Shown: positions 16,611 to 25,657 of the stretch, one piece after another | Layout: every line of letters starts with the position of its first letter | Numbering within the stretch: position 1 is the stretch's first letter | NCBI GenBank assembly: GCA_040222455.1 | Contig: JAVKDD010000015.1 | Span: forward strand, 62,001 to 126,000 | DNA: 64,000 bases | Reading direction: 5' to 3' | Source: RHLJ01 sp040222455 | GTDB taxonomy: Bacteria > Bacteroidota > Rhodothermia > Balneolales > Balneolaceae | The notes under the pieces: generated by a model | Databases searched by the model: none | Seen by the model: the letters and a program-made list of their open reading frames with translations, nothing else | Told to the model about the DNA's origin: nothing | Program-made: the position numbers and the translations under genes

Positions 16611-18119
16611 TTAAACATCAAAAGAAATTCCCTGCGCCAACGGTAAAGAATCTCCCCAGTTTATAGTGTTTGTTTGGCGACGCATATAAGCTTTCCATGC
16701 ATCAGAGCCCGACTCACGTCCCCCACCAGTTTCTTTTTCACCTCCGAAAGCGCCTCCAATTTCAGCTCCACTCGTTCCAATATTTATATTCGCAATGCCA
16801 CAATCTGAACCATGCGCACTTAAAAAATTCTCAGCTTCGCGCATATTTAAGGTAAACATAGAAGAGCTTAAGCCTTGTTTAACGCCATTGTGATAACTCA
16901 TTGCTTCATCAATAGTTTTGTATTTGATGAGATATAGAATTGGCGCAAAAGTCTCATCCTGAACAATCTTATAATCATTCTTCACTTCAGCAAGCGCAGG
17001 GCGAACGAAATTTCCTTCTCGTTCTAGTACTTCTCCACCGTAGATTACTTTACCACCTTCTTTCTTAATTTGCTTAAGCGCTTTTTGCATGGTCTCTACA
17101 GCAAGTTCATCAATAAGTGGACCAACTAAAGTATCTGGATCAAGCGGGTTTCCAATATTCACATTTTCGTAAATACTGATTAGGCGTTCTTTTACCTGAT
17201 CATATACAGATTCATGAATAATTAATCTTCGGGTTGAGGTACACCGTTGCCCACATGTACCAACTGCTCCAAAAACAGTAGCTCGAATAGCCATTTCTAT
17301 ATCCGCATTTTCAGAAATAATGATGGCGTTATTTCCGCCTAATTCAAGTATCGTTTTACCAAGTCTGCTTCCTACAGTTTTGGCAACTTCTTTACCCATA
17401 CGGATAGATCCTGTTGCTGAGATTAAGGGGATGCGTTCATCTTCTGTCATCCACTCTCCTACTTCTCTATCACCTGTTACCAAATTGAAAACTCCTTCTG
17501 GAAGGTTATTCTCTTTTAACACCTTTGCTACGATTTTTTGGATTGCTACTCCGCATAATGGAGTTTTTTCAGATCCTTTCCATATCATAACATCACCACA
17601 AACAGCAGCAATCATGGCATTCCAGCTCCATACAGCAACAGGGAAATTGAACGCTGAGATGATCCCTACAATCCCAAGAGGATGCCATTGTTCATACATT
17701 CTGTGCTGTGGGCGTTCGCTATGCATGGTAAGCCCGTAAAGCTGACGACTCAAACCAACTGCAAAGTCACAGATATCTATCATTTCCTGAACTTCACCAA
17801 GACCTTCCTGATTTATTTTGCCCATTTCGTAGGCAACTAACTTCCCTAATGGTTCTTTAAATTCACGAAGCTTATCCCCAATTTGGCGAACAATTTCTCC
17901 TCTTTGGGGAGCAGGCATTTCTCTCCATACTAAAAAAGCCGCTTCAGCTTTGCTCACAACTTCTTCGTACTGCTCTTTTGTAGTTACCGAAACATTAGCA
18001 ATTTTTTTACCATCAACCGGAGTATGGCTACTTATTACTTCTTTGCTTTCTAAATGCTTCTGACCGGTACTTGTACCAGCGTTTACCCCTTCAATACCAA
18101 GTTTTCTAAGAAAATCCAT
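16611..18119 (-). CDS. amaB: ALDH7-type aldehyde dehydrogenase (aminoadipate semialdehyde type)
   Basis: The 502-aa product is an NAD(P)-dependent aldehyde dehydrogenase of the ALDH7A1/AmaB group: SAFNFPVAVWSWNAM, WKGSEKTPLC, TILELGGNNAIII (Glu base) and FGAVGTCGQRCTSTRR with catalytic Cys293. In that family the substrate is alpha-aminoadipic semialdehyde / piperideine-6-carboxylate in lysine breakdown; no other lysine catabolism gene is nearby, so the symbol is by family only. Its promoter has a perfect -7 box. The stop is followed at 19 nt by a hairpin element shared with asd and aroA. Confidence 0.88.
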   Translation of the reverse strand: MDFLRKLGIEGVNAGTSTGQKHLESKEVISSHTPVDGKKIANVSVTTKEQYEEVVSKAEAAFLVWREMPAPQRGEIVRQIGDKLREFKEPLGKLVAYEMGKINQEGLGEVQEMIDICDFAVGLSRQLYGLTMHSERPQHRMYEQWHPLGIVGIISAFNFPVAVWSWNAMIAAVCGDVMIWKGSEKTPLCGVAIQKIVAKVLKENNLPEGVFNLVTGDREVGEWMTEDERIPLISATGSIRMGKEVAKTVGSRLGKTILELGGNNAIIISENADIEMAIRATVFGAVGTCGQRCTSTRRLIIHESVYDQVKERLISIYENVNIGNPLDPDTLVGPLIDELAVETMQKALKQIKKEGGKVIYGGEVLEREGNFVRPALAEVKNDYKIVQDETFAPILYLIKYKTIDEAMSYHNGVKQGLSSSMFTLNMREAENFLSAHGSDCGIANINIGTSGAEIGGAFGGEKETGGGRESGSDAWKAYMRRQTNTINWGDSLPLAQGISFDV

Positions 18120-18150
18120 GCTAACTTAATTTTTTGATTTTATACTTTCC

Positions 18151-18158
18151 CAAAGATA
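18151..18158 (-). promoter_or_regulatory. -7 box (TATCTTTG) of the amaB promoter
   Basis: On the minus strand TATCTTTG, matching TAnnTTTG exactly, lies 32 nt before the amaB ATG, giving a leader of about 25 nt. The -33 element is poor, so support comes only from the exact -7 match and position. Confidence 0.45.
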
Positions 18159-18235
18159 TACAATTCATAAATATAAATGCTGAATTATGAAATTTGGTTT
18201 ACCTTCATAATTGAATTCAAAAAAAACCGGATTAC

Positions 18236-19000
18236 TTGCAAGAAGCCTCTAATAATCAAATTAAACTATTAAGAAAACTATCTCATCGAAAGAATAGAGA
18301 AAAAGAAGGACTTTTTATTGTTGAAGGTGAGCGAGCAGTTGAGCAGGTTTTAAACCATAGATTTCTGTCTATTGAAGCTATTTTTATTGAAGATGAGCTG
18401 GCTAAGAGCCATCAATTACCCACCAAATACTTTACTCTTCCAAAAAAAATCTTTATAGAAATCGCTGATACTGAAACACCACAAGGTATATTAGCAGTTT
18501 GCGCCATGCCTAATCCAATCTCGGTTCAAGAACTGGAAAAGATTGAATCTGGTGTTATTGTGGCTACCGATGCCATTCAGGATCCCGGAAATTTAGGAAC
18601 TATCATCAGAACTGCATCTTGGTTTGGGGTTGAAAGTATTTTATTGGGAAAGGGAACTGTAGATATTTTTAATCCGAAAGTAGTACGAAGTACCGTTGGG
18701 TCTACAGGAGCTCTTCCTTTTTTGATGGGAAATTTAAAAGAGATATTGGATCAGCTTGAACATTCTGGGTGGAATACTCTTTTATTGGATGGTAACCCTG
18801 GTTCAACACCCATCAATGAAATCAATAAACACAAAAAAACTATTCTTGTTGTAGGAAATGAAGCAAATGGAGTTTCTGAAGAACTTAAAACAGCAAACCG
18901 ACAGAGAATATTAATTCCTTCAAAACAGTCGAATAAAAGTGTTGAGAGCCTTAACGCCGCTATTGCTTTGAGTATCGGATTGTGGAGTGTTAATAATTAA
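18236..19000 (+). CDS. SpoU/TrmH family RNA 2'-O-methyltransferase
   Basis: The 254-aa product has an N-terminal RNA-binding domain (KLSHRKNREKEGLFIVEGERAV) and a SpoU knot domain: motif 1 DPGNLGTIIRTASWFG, motif 2 VVRSTVGSTGALP, and motif 3 LVVGNEANGVS ... SVESLNAAIALSI. It should methylate a ribose 2'-OH in rRNA or tRNA using AdoMet; the target base is not predictable. The start is taken as TTG at 18236, since no upstream ATG is in frame. It is divergent from amaB. Confidence 0.9.
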   Translation: MQEASNNQIKLLRKLSHRKNREKEGLFIVEGERAVEQVLNHRFLSIEAIFIEDELAKSHQLPTKYFTLPKKIFIEIADTETPQGILAVCAMPNPISVQELEKIESGVIVATDAIQDPGNLGTIIRTASWFGVESILLGKGTVDIFNPKVVRSTVGSTGALPFLMGNLKEILDQLEHSGWNTLLLDGNPGSTPINEINKHKKTILVVGNEANGVSEELKTANRQRILIPSKQSNKSVESLNAAIALSIGLWSVNN

Positions 19001-19169
19001 GTTGATAACTCTTTTTTTATCAACCGAAAAACTCTCTTTCAAAAAAAAAATTAAATAGTTTTCCACATCCATTGCATCTGGATATTGCAATTCATTAATT
19101 CTTACAACCGTTCTTTTACATCATCTATTTGGCCTCGGTTAGGCTTGAATTTAAAAACTCGATTTGCCC

Positions 19170-20504
19170 ATGCCTGCAAAGAAGAAAACGAAGAAGATTT
19201 TTGTACTCGATACTTCCGTTCTTTTATATGATTATGAAGCTATTAAAAACTTTGAGAAAAATGACGTCGCAATTCCCATAACAGTTCTTGAAGAACTGGA
19301 TACTTTTAAGAAAGGGAATACAGTAACTAATCTGCATGCAAGAGAATTTATTCGGTATTTAGATGGTATTTCGGATGACAATATGCTTCTGGATTGGATT
19401 CCATTAAATGGCAGATCACATGGGAACCTCAAAGTGATAACCAATGGTGGTGATCATGTTGATGCCAACGTAATGTTCGGTTCCAAAAAGAACGATCATG
19501 ATATCATAAATGCAGCTCTAAGATTAAAATCTGAGAACCCAACTGAACGTGTAATTCTTGTTTCTAAAGATATAAACCTTCGCCTCAAAGCCAGAGCTCT
19601 TAATCTTGAAGCCGAAGATTATGAAACTGTTCAAGTAAAAAATATTGAGCAACTCTATAAAGGTAAAACAGAGCTTGAACTTGAAGATCCTTCCCTGATT
19701 TCAAGATTCTATGAAAAGGGGAAAATCAAGCCTAAAGAGTTGATGGAAGTAACTCCTACTAGCAATCACTTTTATATTATTAAGAGCCATGGCTCTTCTG
19801 CACTTGGTTGTTTCAATAAGAAATCAGGTCATATCGAGACCATTGGTACTATGAATGCCTATGGAATCACACCAAAAAATGCTGAGCAAAATTTTGCTCT
19901 TCATGCGTTATTAAATCGAGATATTATGCTTGCAAGTATTACCGGTTCAGCAGGAACTGGTAAAACATTGCTTGCTCTTGCAAGTGCATTAGAACAGCGT
20001 AGCGAGTTTAAACAGATCTATCTTGCTCGACCTATTGTTCCTCTCAGCAACAAAGACATTGGGTATTTACCTGGTGATGCCAATCAAAAAATTGATCCCT
20101 ATATGCAGCCACTTTGGGACAACCTTATCTTTATCAAAAATCAGTTTAAAGAAACGAGCAAGCAATTCAAGAAGATTGATGAAATGATTCAAACCGATAA
20201 ACTTCGAATTGTTCCGTTAGCTTATATTCGTGGAAGAAGTTTATCGAATGTAATCTTTATTATTGATGAAGCTCAAAATTTAACTCCTCACGAAATAAAA
20301 ACGATTATTACCCGGGCAGGTGAAAACACTAAAATTATCTTTACCGGTGATATTTTCCAGATAGATACGCCCTATTTAGATGCTCAAAGTAACGGGTTGT
20401 CGTATTTGGTAGACCGGATGCATAACAACCCTATTTATGCACATGTAAATTTGGAAAAAGGTGAGCGCTCTGAACTTGCAAACGTTGCAAGTAAGTTACT
20501 TTAA
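19170..20504 (+). CDS. PIN domain-PhoH ATPase fusion
   Basis: The product is about 444 aa from the ATG at 19170 (a TTG two codons upstream is less likely). The N-terminal PIN nuclease-like domain starts IFVLDTSVLLYDYEA with conserved acidic residues. The C-terminal PhoH ATPase domain has Walker A GSAGTGKT (259-266), Walker B VIFIIDEAQNL and a sensor-like IFTGDIFQID. PIN-PhoH fusions are thought to act as RNA helicase-nucleases; the cellular role is poorly known. It stands alone on the plus strand. Confidence 0.92.
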   Translation: MPAKKKTKKIFVLDTSVLLYDYEAIKNFEKNDVAIPITVLEELDTFKKGNTVTNLHAREFIRYLDGISDDNMLLDWIPLNGRSHGNLKVITNGGDHVDANVMFGSKKNDHDIINAALRLKSENPTERVILVSKDINLRLKARALNLEAEDYETVQVKNIEQLYKGKTELELEDPSLISRFYEKGKIKPKELMEVTPTSNHFYIIKSHGSSALGCFNKKSGHIETIGTMNAYGITPKNAEQNFALHALLNRDIMLASITGSAGTGKTLLALASALEQRSEFKQIYLARPIVPLSNKDIGYLPGDANQKIDPYMQPLWDNLIFIKNQFKETSKQFKKIDEMIQTDKLRIVPLAYIRGRSLSNVIFIIDEAQNLTPHEIKTIITRAGENTKIIFTGDIFQIDTPYLDAQSNGLSYLVDRMHNNPIYAHVNLEKGERSELANVASKLL

Positions 20505-20596
20505 GCTGATTTTTATTAAGTCTTTTGTGAGAATTCTTATCTTTTTTAATATAAAATTTTCATAAGATATTAGGGGATAACCAACCATAATATTCT

Positions 20597-23218
20597 ATGA
20601 ATTTCTTTTGTAAAGCTATTTATTTATTCCTTACTCTGTTAATAAGCTCTACAGTATTAAATGCTCAAACAAAAAACTTAAAACCAAAGATAAATCAACT
20701 TGGGTTTTATCCTACTGCGGCAAAAATTGGAGTAACTCCAGAAGTTAATGCTACTTCTTTTTATTTAAGAAATACTTCCTCAGGAGCCATTGTTTATGAA
20801 GGAGAATTGGAATCTAGTAAACCAAACTCACCTTCATCCGAAAGTATAAAAATTGCTGACTTTTCGAATTTCGTAATTCCAGGCACTTATGTTCTTGGCA
20901 TTGTTGGTGGGCTAGAATCTTATGAATTTGAAATCGGAAATAATGTTTTTTCCGAGTTATCAGATGCTCTAATCAAAGCCTTTTATTATAATAGAGCTTC
21001 AACAGCCTTGCTAGAAGAGCATGCGGGAGCTTGGCATCGAGCACTTGGTCATCCAGATACTTCCGTAACAGTTCACAACTCAGCGGCTTCTGCAAATAGA
21101 CCTACAAATTCTAAAATTTCTTCTCCTAAAGGTTGGTATGATGCGGGCGACTTCGGAAAATACGTTGTTCCAATTTCTTCTAGTATTAGTCAGCTGCTTT
21201 TTGCTTACGAGGAGTTCCCTGAATTTTTTACTAATAGGGAATTCAACATTCCTGAAAGCGGTGATAACACTCCAGATATTTTAGATGAATCACTTTGGGC
21301 TTTAAGATGGTTATTTACAATGCAAGATCCTGATGATGGAGGTGTGTATCATAAATTAACCACTGCGAACTTTGTAGGAACAGTAATGCCAGCAAATAAT
21401 AACGACACAAGATATGTGGTTCAAAAAGGAACTGCGGCTACTTACGACTTTGCAGCCGTGATGGCACAAGCAGCAAGAGTTTATGAGCCATTCTTTCCCA
21501 GCTTCGCCGACTCTGCATTAACTGCTGCAGAAAAAGCTTGGGATTGGGCTATTACTAATCCTAGTATAGCTTATAATCAAGGTTCATTAAACGATCCTTC
21601 AATAAATACTGGAGCCTACGGGGATGGAGGTAATTTTAGTGATGAAAAATTTTGGGCAAGTTCTGAGTTATATATCACCACAAAAGATGACAATTATTAC
21701 ATTGATAATGGATGGAATAATGCCGGAGTTGTTGGATGGAATAGTGTGAATGGACTTGGTTTATTTTCATTAGTAGCAAATAGACACAATCTTACGGCAA
21801 TAGGATTAGAAGATACTACTGCTATGAAAAACAGAGTTAAAAACGTTGCAGATTCTTATGTTACCTCAGGAAATAATTCAGCTTATCACTCTCCTTTTGG
21901 TTTCACTAATGGGCATTTTTTTTGGGGTTCAAATGGATTCGCGGGAAATATCGGGTTAGCATCAATGCTAGCTTATCGAACCACTGGAGAGTCGAAGTAT
22001 TATGATGCTGCTATTGATGTACTTGATTATATGATGGGTAGAAATCCATTGGATCAAAGTTTTGTGACAGGTTTTGGAGAAAATCCACCGATGAAAATTC
22101 ATCATCGACAGTCTGAAGCAGATAACCTGATTGATCCGGTTCCGGGTTGGGTTGCTGGTGGCGCTAATCCTGGTAATCAAAGTCAGGATTGTGGAATTAG
22201 TGCTTATAATTCTACCCTCAGCGCTCTTTCATATTTAGATGAATATTGTAGTTATTCTACCAATGAGATAACTACTTATTGGAATTCCCCATTTATCTAT
22301 TTGGTAGCAGGATTAGAATATCTAACCCCATCTTTTTCAATTGAAAATACTAAAACTGGTTTTTTCTTAACACCTGATTTTAACCCGATTTACGAACCTG
22401 GTGATACCGTTTCATTAGCCTGGAGTTTATTGAATTTTGATGAGGTAAACTTGTTATATAAAATATTTGAAGACGGAGATTTTATTTCTTTAGCAACCAA
22501 TCTATCAACCAATGATACAACCTATTCAAATTTCATTGTTCCTAATTTTCCCGGAAAAAACATTGTATTTAGAATAGAATCTTCGACTGATTCTGAAGCT
22601 TGGTTTCAATCCTCTTTTCTGAAAATTAAACCCAGCAAAGCAATCTATATAAATGAAATTTCAACGAGTGATGGCTCATTTGAACCTCTCAAAAGAATCA
22701 CTATCGAATGGGAAACGATTAGTGTAGACTCCATCGATATCATGTATCGATTATCTTCCCAATCTAACTTCACAATTCTTACAGAATCATATCCAGTTTC
22801 CAATAATAGTTATAGATTATTTAGAGTACCAGATGCTCCAAATGATTCATTGATCATACGCCTTCAGGATAGTGATAATGATACTGTGTTCGCTGAATCT
22901 GAACCGAAAGAAATCGGTATCGAAGTTTCGAACGAAACTGAAAGTGAAACAGCTTTGAGGTTCAAGCTCGGTCAAAATTACCCAAATCCGTTTAACCCAA
23001 CTACTTCAATAAATTATAGTATCTCGAAAAATGGACTTGTTAACTTATCAGTATTCAATCTTCAGGGGCAGTTTGTAGCTGAACTTGTAAATGAGTCTAA
23101 GTCAGAGGGAGAATATTCCATTACCTGGGATGCTTCAAATGTAGCAAGCGGCATTTATTACTACCGCTTGCAATCAAATGAAGAAGTGTTAACCCGTAAA
23201 ATGATGTTGATCAAATAA
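20597..23218 (+). CDS. Secreted glycoside hydrolase family 9 enzyme with T9SS sorting domain
   Basis: The 873-aa product has a signal peptide (ends VLNAQ), then a CelD_N Ig-like domain (about 30-115, KINQLGFYPTAAKIGV), then a GH9 (alpha/alpha)6 domain (about 120-575). The GH9 motif GWYDAGDFGKYV holds the catalytic base Asp (D182/D185), HHR is at 502-504, and NEITTYWN holds the general acid E557. Ig-like modules follow, then a C-terminal T9SS domain (QNYPNPFNPTTSINYSI to KMMLIK). GH9 enzymes cut beta-1,4-glucans (cellulose, lichenan, glucomannan); exact substrate unknown. Secretion through T9SS is inferred. Confidence 0.93.
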   Translation: MNFFCKAIYLFLTLLISSTVLNAQTKNLKPKINQLGFYPTAAKIGVTPEVNATSFYLRNTSSGAIVYEGELESSKPNSPSSESIKIADFSNFVIPGTYVLGIVGGLESYEFEIGNNVFSELSDALIKAFYYNRASTALLEEHAGAWHRALGHPDTSVTVHNSAASANRPTNSKISSPKGWYDAGDFGKYVVPISSSISQLLFAYEEFPEFFTNREFNIPESGDNTPDILDESLWALRWLFTMQDPDDGGVYHKLTTANFVGTVMPANNNDTRYVVQKGTAATYDFAAVMAQAARVYEPFFPSFADSALTAAEKAWDWAITNPSIAYNQGSLNDPSINTGAYGDGGNFSDEKFWASSELYITTKDDNYYIDNGWNNAGVVGWNSVNGLGLFSLVANRHNLTAIGLEDTTAMKNRVKNVADSYVTSGNNSAYHSPFGFTNGHFFWGSNGFAGNIGLASMLAYRTTGESKYYDAAIDVLDYMMGRNPLDQSFVTGFGENPPMKIHHRQSEADNLIDPVPGWVAGGANPGNQSQDCGISAYNSTLSALSYLDEYCSYSTNEITTYWNSPFIYLVAGLEYLTPSFSIENTKTGFFLTPDFNPIYEPGDTVSLAWSLLNFDEVNLLYKIFEDGDFISLATNLSTNDTTYSNFIVPNFPGKNIVFRIESSTDSEAWFQSSFLKIKPSKAIYINEISTSDGSFEPLKRITIEWETISVDSIDIMYRLSSQSNFTILTESYPVSNNSYRLFRVPDAPNDSLIIRLQDSDNDTVFAESEPKEIGIEVSNETESETALRFKLGQNYPNPFNPTTSINYSISKNGLVNLSVFNLQGQFVAELVNESKSEGEYSITWDASNVASGIYYYRLQSNEEVLTRKMMLIK

Positions 23219-23225
23219 ACTCAGG

Positions 23226-25505
23226 CTAGTTCGACCAACTTAAGTTAGCTGGTATTTCATTAGAGCCCGTAATATTCGGTTGTAGGTTTTCTATTAAGTA
23301 ATTTAAACGAAGTTTATTATAGTGTTGGCCATGTGCTCCTCTGATACCATGCCTGTTTGCAGGATATGTCATTAAATCAAACTTCTTATCTGCAAGAATT
23401 AGTGCATTTTGAAGCTGAACTGTATTCCCTGGATGAACATTATTATCTATAGTTCCATGTACCAGTAATAATTTTCCTTTCAAATTTTCTGCATAAGTCA
23501 TTGCAGAACCATTTTCGTAGCCTGAGAGGTTTCTCTGTGGAGTGTCCATATAACGTTCAGTGTAAATGGTGTCATAACTTCTCCAATCTGTAACTGGCGC
23601 TCCTGCTATTCCTACATGAAAAACTTCAGGATAGCGCAACATTAATAAAGACGTTGCATAACCCCCATACGAATGTCCGTAAACTCCAACCCGAGTTTCA
23701 TCTGCGTAATCGCGTTTGGTAATTTCTTTAACAACATGAGCGTAGTCATCAATTTCGATACTCCCAAGTTTACCATAGTGCAATGTTGCGAATTCCTTTC
23801 CACGATTTCCGGAACCTCTGTAATTTGCCCGCACTACTATAAAACCCAGTTGAGCAAGACGTTGATATCCGTCCGCATCTTTATAACCATTTGTTACATC
23901 CTGATATTCGGGTCCACCATACAGCGGTAATACAACCGGATACTTTTTGTTAGGATCAAAGTCTACCGGTTTATACACTAACACTGGTAAATCCTCAGAG
24001 CCATCTGCAGATTTAATCGTAATCATTTCTGGCTTTTTCAGATTATTCTTAGTTACGTTTTCGGTATTCGCTTTAAGTAAATTTCGAACTAATTGTCCAT
24101 TCGATGAATACAGGTTTACTTCGTATGGATGATCAAAAGATGAAAAAGCATCGGTATAAAAAGTAGCTGCATCATTCATCGAAATAGTATGTCTGCCATC
24201 TTCCTTGGATAGTTTTTTCATACCCTTCCCATTAAAATTTACTACATAGAAATAACGATCCAATCCCATGTTTTGGTAGGCAGTGAAATAGATTTTCTTA
24301 TTCTTTTGATCTACATTTTCGATGGCGGATACTGGCCATTCACCATCAGTAACTTTATTGATTAATGTACCATCAAAGTTGTAGTGGTAGATATGATTGT
24401 AGCCACTAACTTCCGAAGTCCAAATGAAGGTTTTATTATCATTTAGTTGGATGAAATTATCATGCAGGCTAATGTAAGCATCTTCTTTTTCCTCAAAAAT
24501 TGTTCGAACTACTTTCTCCTTAATATCATAAGCCAGAAACTCTAAATGATTTTGTTGTCGATTTAACCTTCTAAATGTTAGTTCACTTCCATCATTTCTC
24601 CAGATTGGTCGAACAATATAAGTATCGGGATCACTGTTTGTTGGAATCTGTTCAATCTCACCACTTTCAACATCAACAATAAATAAGTTTACAGTTGGAT
24701 TTTCCTCACCTGCTTTTGGATATCTCATCAACTCTAACCCAGCTTCAAAATCAGTTTCATGAATTACAGGGTATTGAAATACATTCGTCTCGTTATACTG
24801 TAAGTAAGCTATTTTAGAATCATCCGGTGAAAACCAATAGGCTTCACGCTGTCCAAATTCTTCAGGATAAACCCAACTTGGCTTACCATTCATTTTCTCT
24901 TCACTACCGTAAGTGAGACGCTTTTCTTCTTTGGTTTCTGTATCAACTATATAAATATCGTAGCCCTTTACATATGCAAATTTGGAATAATCATTAGAAT
25001 AAGTTCCGTTCCAAAGCTGACTTGTTTCCATTTGTCGCATCAGTTCATCGTCGTACTTAAAGCGTTCGATTTCTGGTTTAAATAATTTTCTTAGACTTTT
25101 GTCGTCCAGATGAAAAATAAAATCCGTTTCATTACTCTCAAAAAAGATTGCTTCGTTATTCATTACAAATTCAAAACTCTCAAAAGGAAGAGCAGAAACA
25201 GTACTCATTGTAGCTTTGTTGTATTGCTCAATAATAGCTTGTTCGGTTCGCTCATCAAAAAGAGGTGTTTTACTCTGAGTTTTAGGATCAACTTTATAAA
25301 AGGCTACGCCAGAAGATGTGCGTTCAGTTTCAAAATATCCTCGATCTCCTGGTAGCCACGATAATCCTGAAGTCCCTTCATAGCTTACAAAATTACGATC
25401 TCCCATCTCATTATAGAGGTCTATCCCAACACTTTGCGCAACAATTTGATCTGCCACAAATACTGCAATAACAAAAATGAATGTACTTTTTACTGCTCTT
25501 TTCAT
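23226..25505 (-). CDS. S9B (DPP4-like) prolyl oligopeptidase family serine peptidase
   Basis: The 759-aa product has a signal peptide (ends IVAQ), an N-terminal eight-bladed beta-propeller (about 40-490; includes WVYPEEFGQREAYWFSPDD, whose EE pair corresponds to the DPP4 N-terminus-binding glutamates) and a C-terminal alpha/beta hydrolase domain. The catalytic triad is Ser612 (GHSYGGY), Asp687 (GTIDNNVH) and His719 (NRHGIRG). It should remove dipeptides, typically X-Pro, from peptides in the periplasm. It converges with the GH9 gene 7 nt away and has its own promoter with a perfect -7 box. Confidence 0.95.
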   Translation of the reverse strand: MKRAVKSTFIFVIAVFVADQIVAQSVGIDLYNEMGDRNFVSYEGTSGLSWLPGDRGYFETERTSSGVAFYKVDPKTQSKTPLFDERTEQAIIEQYNKATMSTVSALPFESFEFVMNNEAIFFESNETDFIFHLDDKSLRKLFKPEIERFKYDDELMRQMETSQLWNGTYSNDYSKFAYVKGYDIYIVDTETKEEKRLTYGSEEKMNGKPSWVYPEEFGQREAYWFSPDDSKIAYLQYNETNVFQYPVIHETDFEAGLELMRYPKAGEENPTVNLFIVDVESGEIEQIPTNSDPDTYIVRPIWRNDGSELTFRRLNRQQNHLEFLAYDIKEKVVRTIFEEKEDAYISLHDNFIQLNDNKTFIWTSEVSGYNHIYHYNFDGTLINKVTDGEWPVSAIENVDQKNKKIYFTAYQNMGLDRYFYVVNFNGKGMKKLSKEDGRHTISMNDAATFYTDAFSSFDHPYEVNLYSSNGQLVRNLLKANTENVTKNNLKKPEMITIKSADGSEDLPVLVYKPVDFDPNKKYPVVLPLYGGPEYQDVTNGYKDADGYQRLAQLGFIVVRANYRGSGNRGKEFATLHYGKLGSIEIDDYAHVVKEITKRDYADETRVGVYGHSYGGYATSLLMLRYPEVFHVGIAGAPVTDWRSYDTIYTERYMDTPQRNLSGYENGSAMTYAENLKGKLLLVHGTIDNNVHPGNTVQLQNALILADKKFDLMTYPANRHGIRGAHGQHYNKLRLNYLIENLQPNITGSNEIPANLSWSN

Positions 25506-25539
25506 AAGAATAATTTTTGGTATAATTTTAAATCTCGTT

Positions 25540-25547
25540 CAAAGATA
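25540..25547 (-). promoter_or_regulatory. -7 box (TATCTTTG) of the S9 peptidase promoter
   Basis: A perfect TAnnTTTG match on the minus strand lies 35 nt before the ATG. A TTTTG lies 25 nt upstream, longer than the usual 19-21 spacing. A short inverted repeat (GACTTTCGAAGAAGTC) lies between them and could be an operator. Confidence 0.45.
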
Positions 25548-25657
25548 ATCCGACTTCTTCGAAAGTCTAAATCAAAAGAAGTAAATTGAGAACGTTCTTC
25601 CATAAAGTAATGTATTCATTTCCGAAAACTTTATTCAAGCCTTCGTAGTTTCTTTTT

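Noticed and set aside
19001..19024. Hairpin GTTGATAA/TTATCAAC after the SpoU methylase gene as a terminator
   Set aside because: Stem is AT-rich, the T run is in the loop and not after the stem, so terminator function is doubtful.
19050..19070. Single DnaA-box-like TTTTCCACA as a sign of an origin
   Set aside because: Only one imperfect box, with no cluster, no AT-rich unwinding region and no dnaA/dnaN nearby.
25506..25657. Cobalamin or other riboswitch in front of the TonB-dependent receptor
   Set aside because: No B12-box or TPP core was found in the 150-nt divergent gap.
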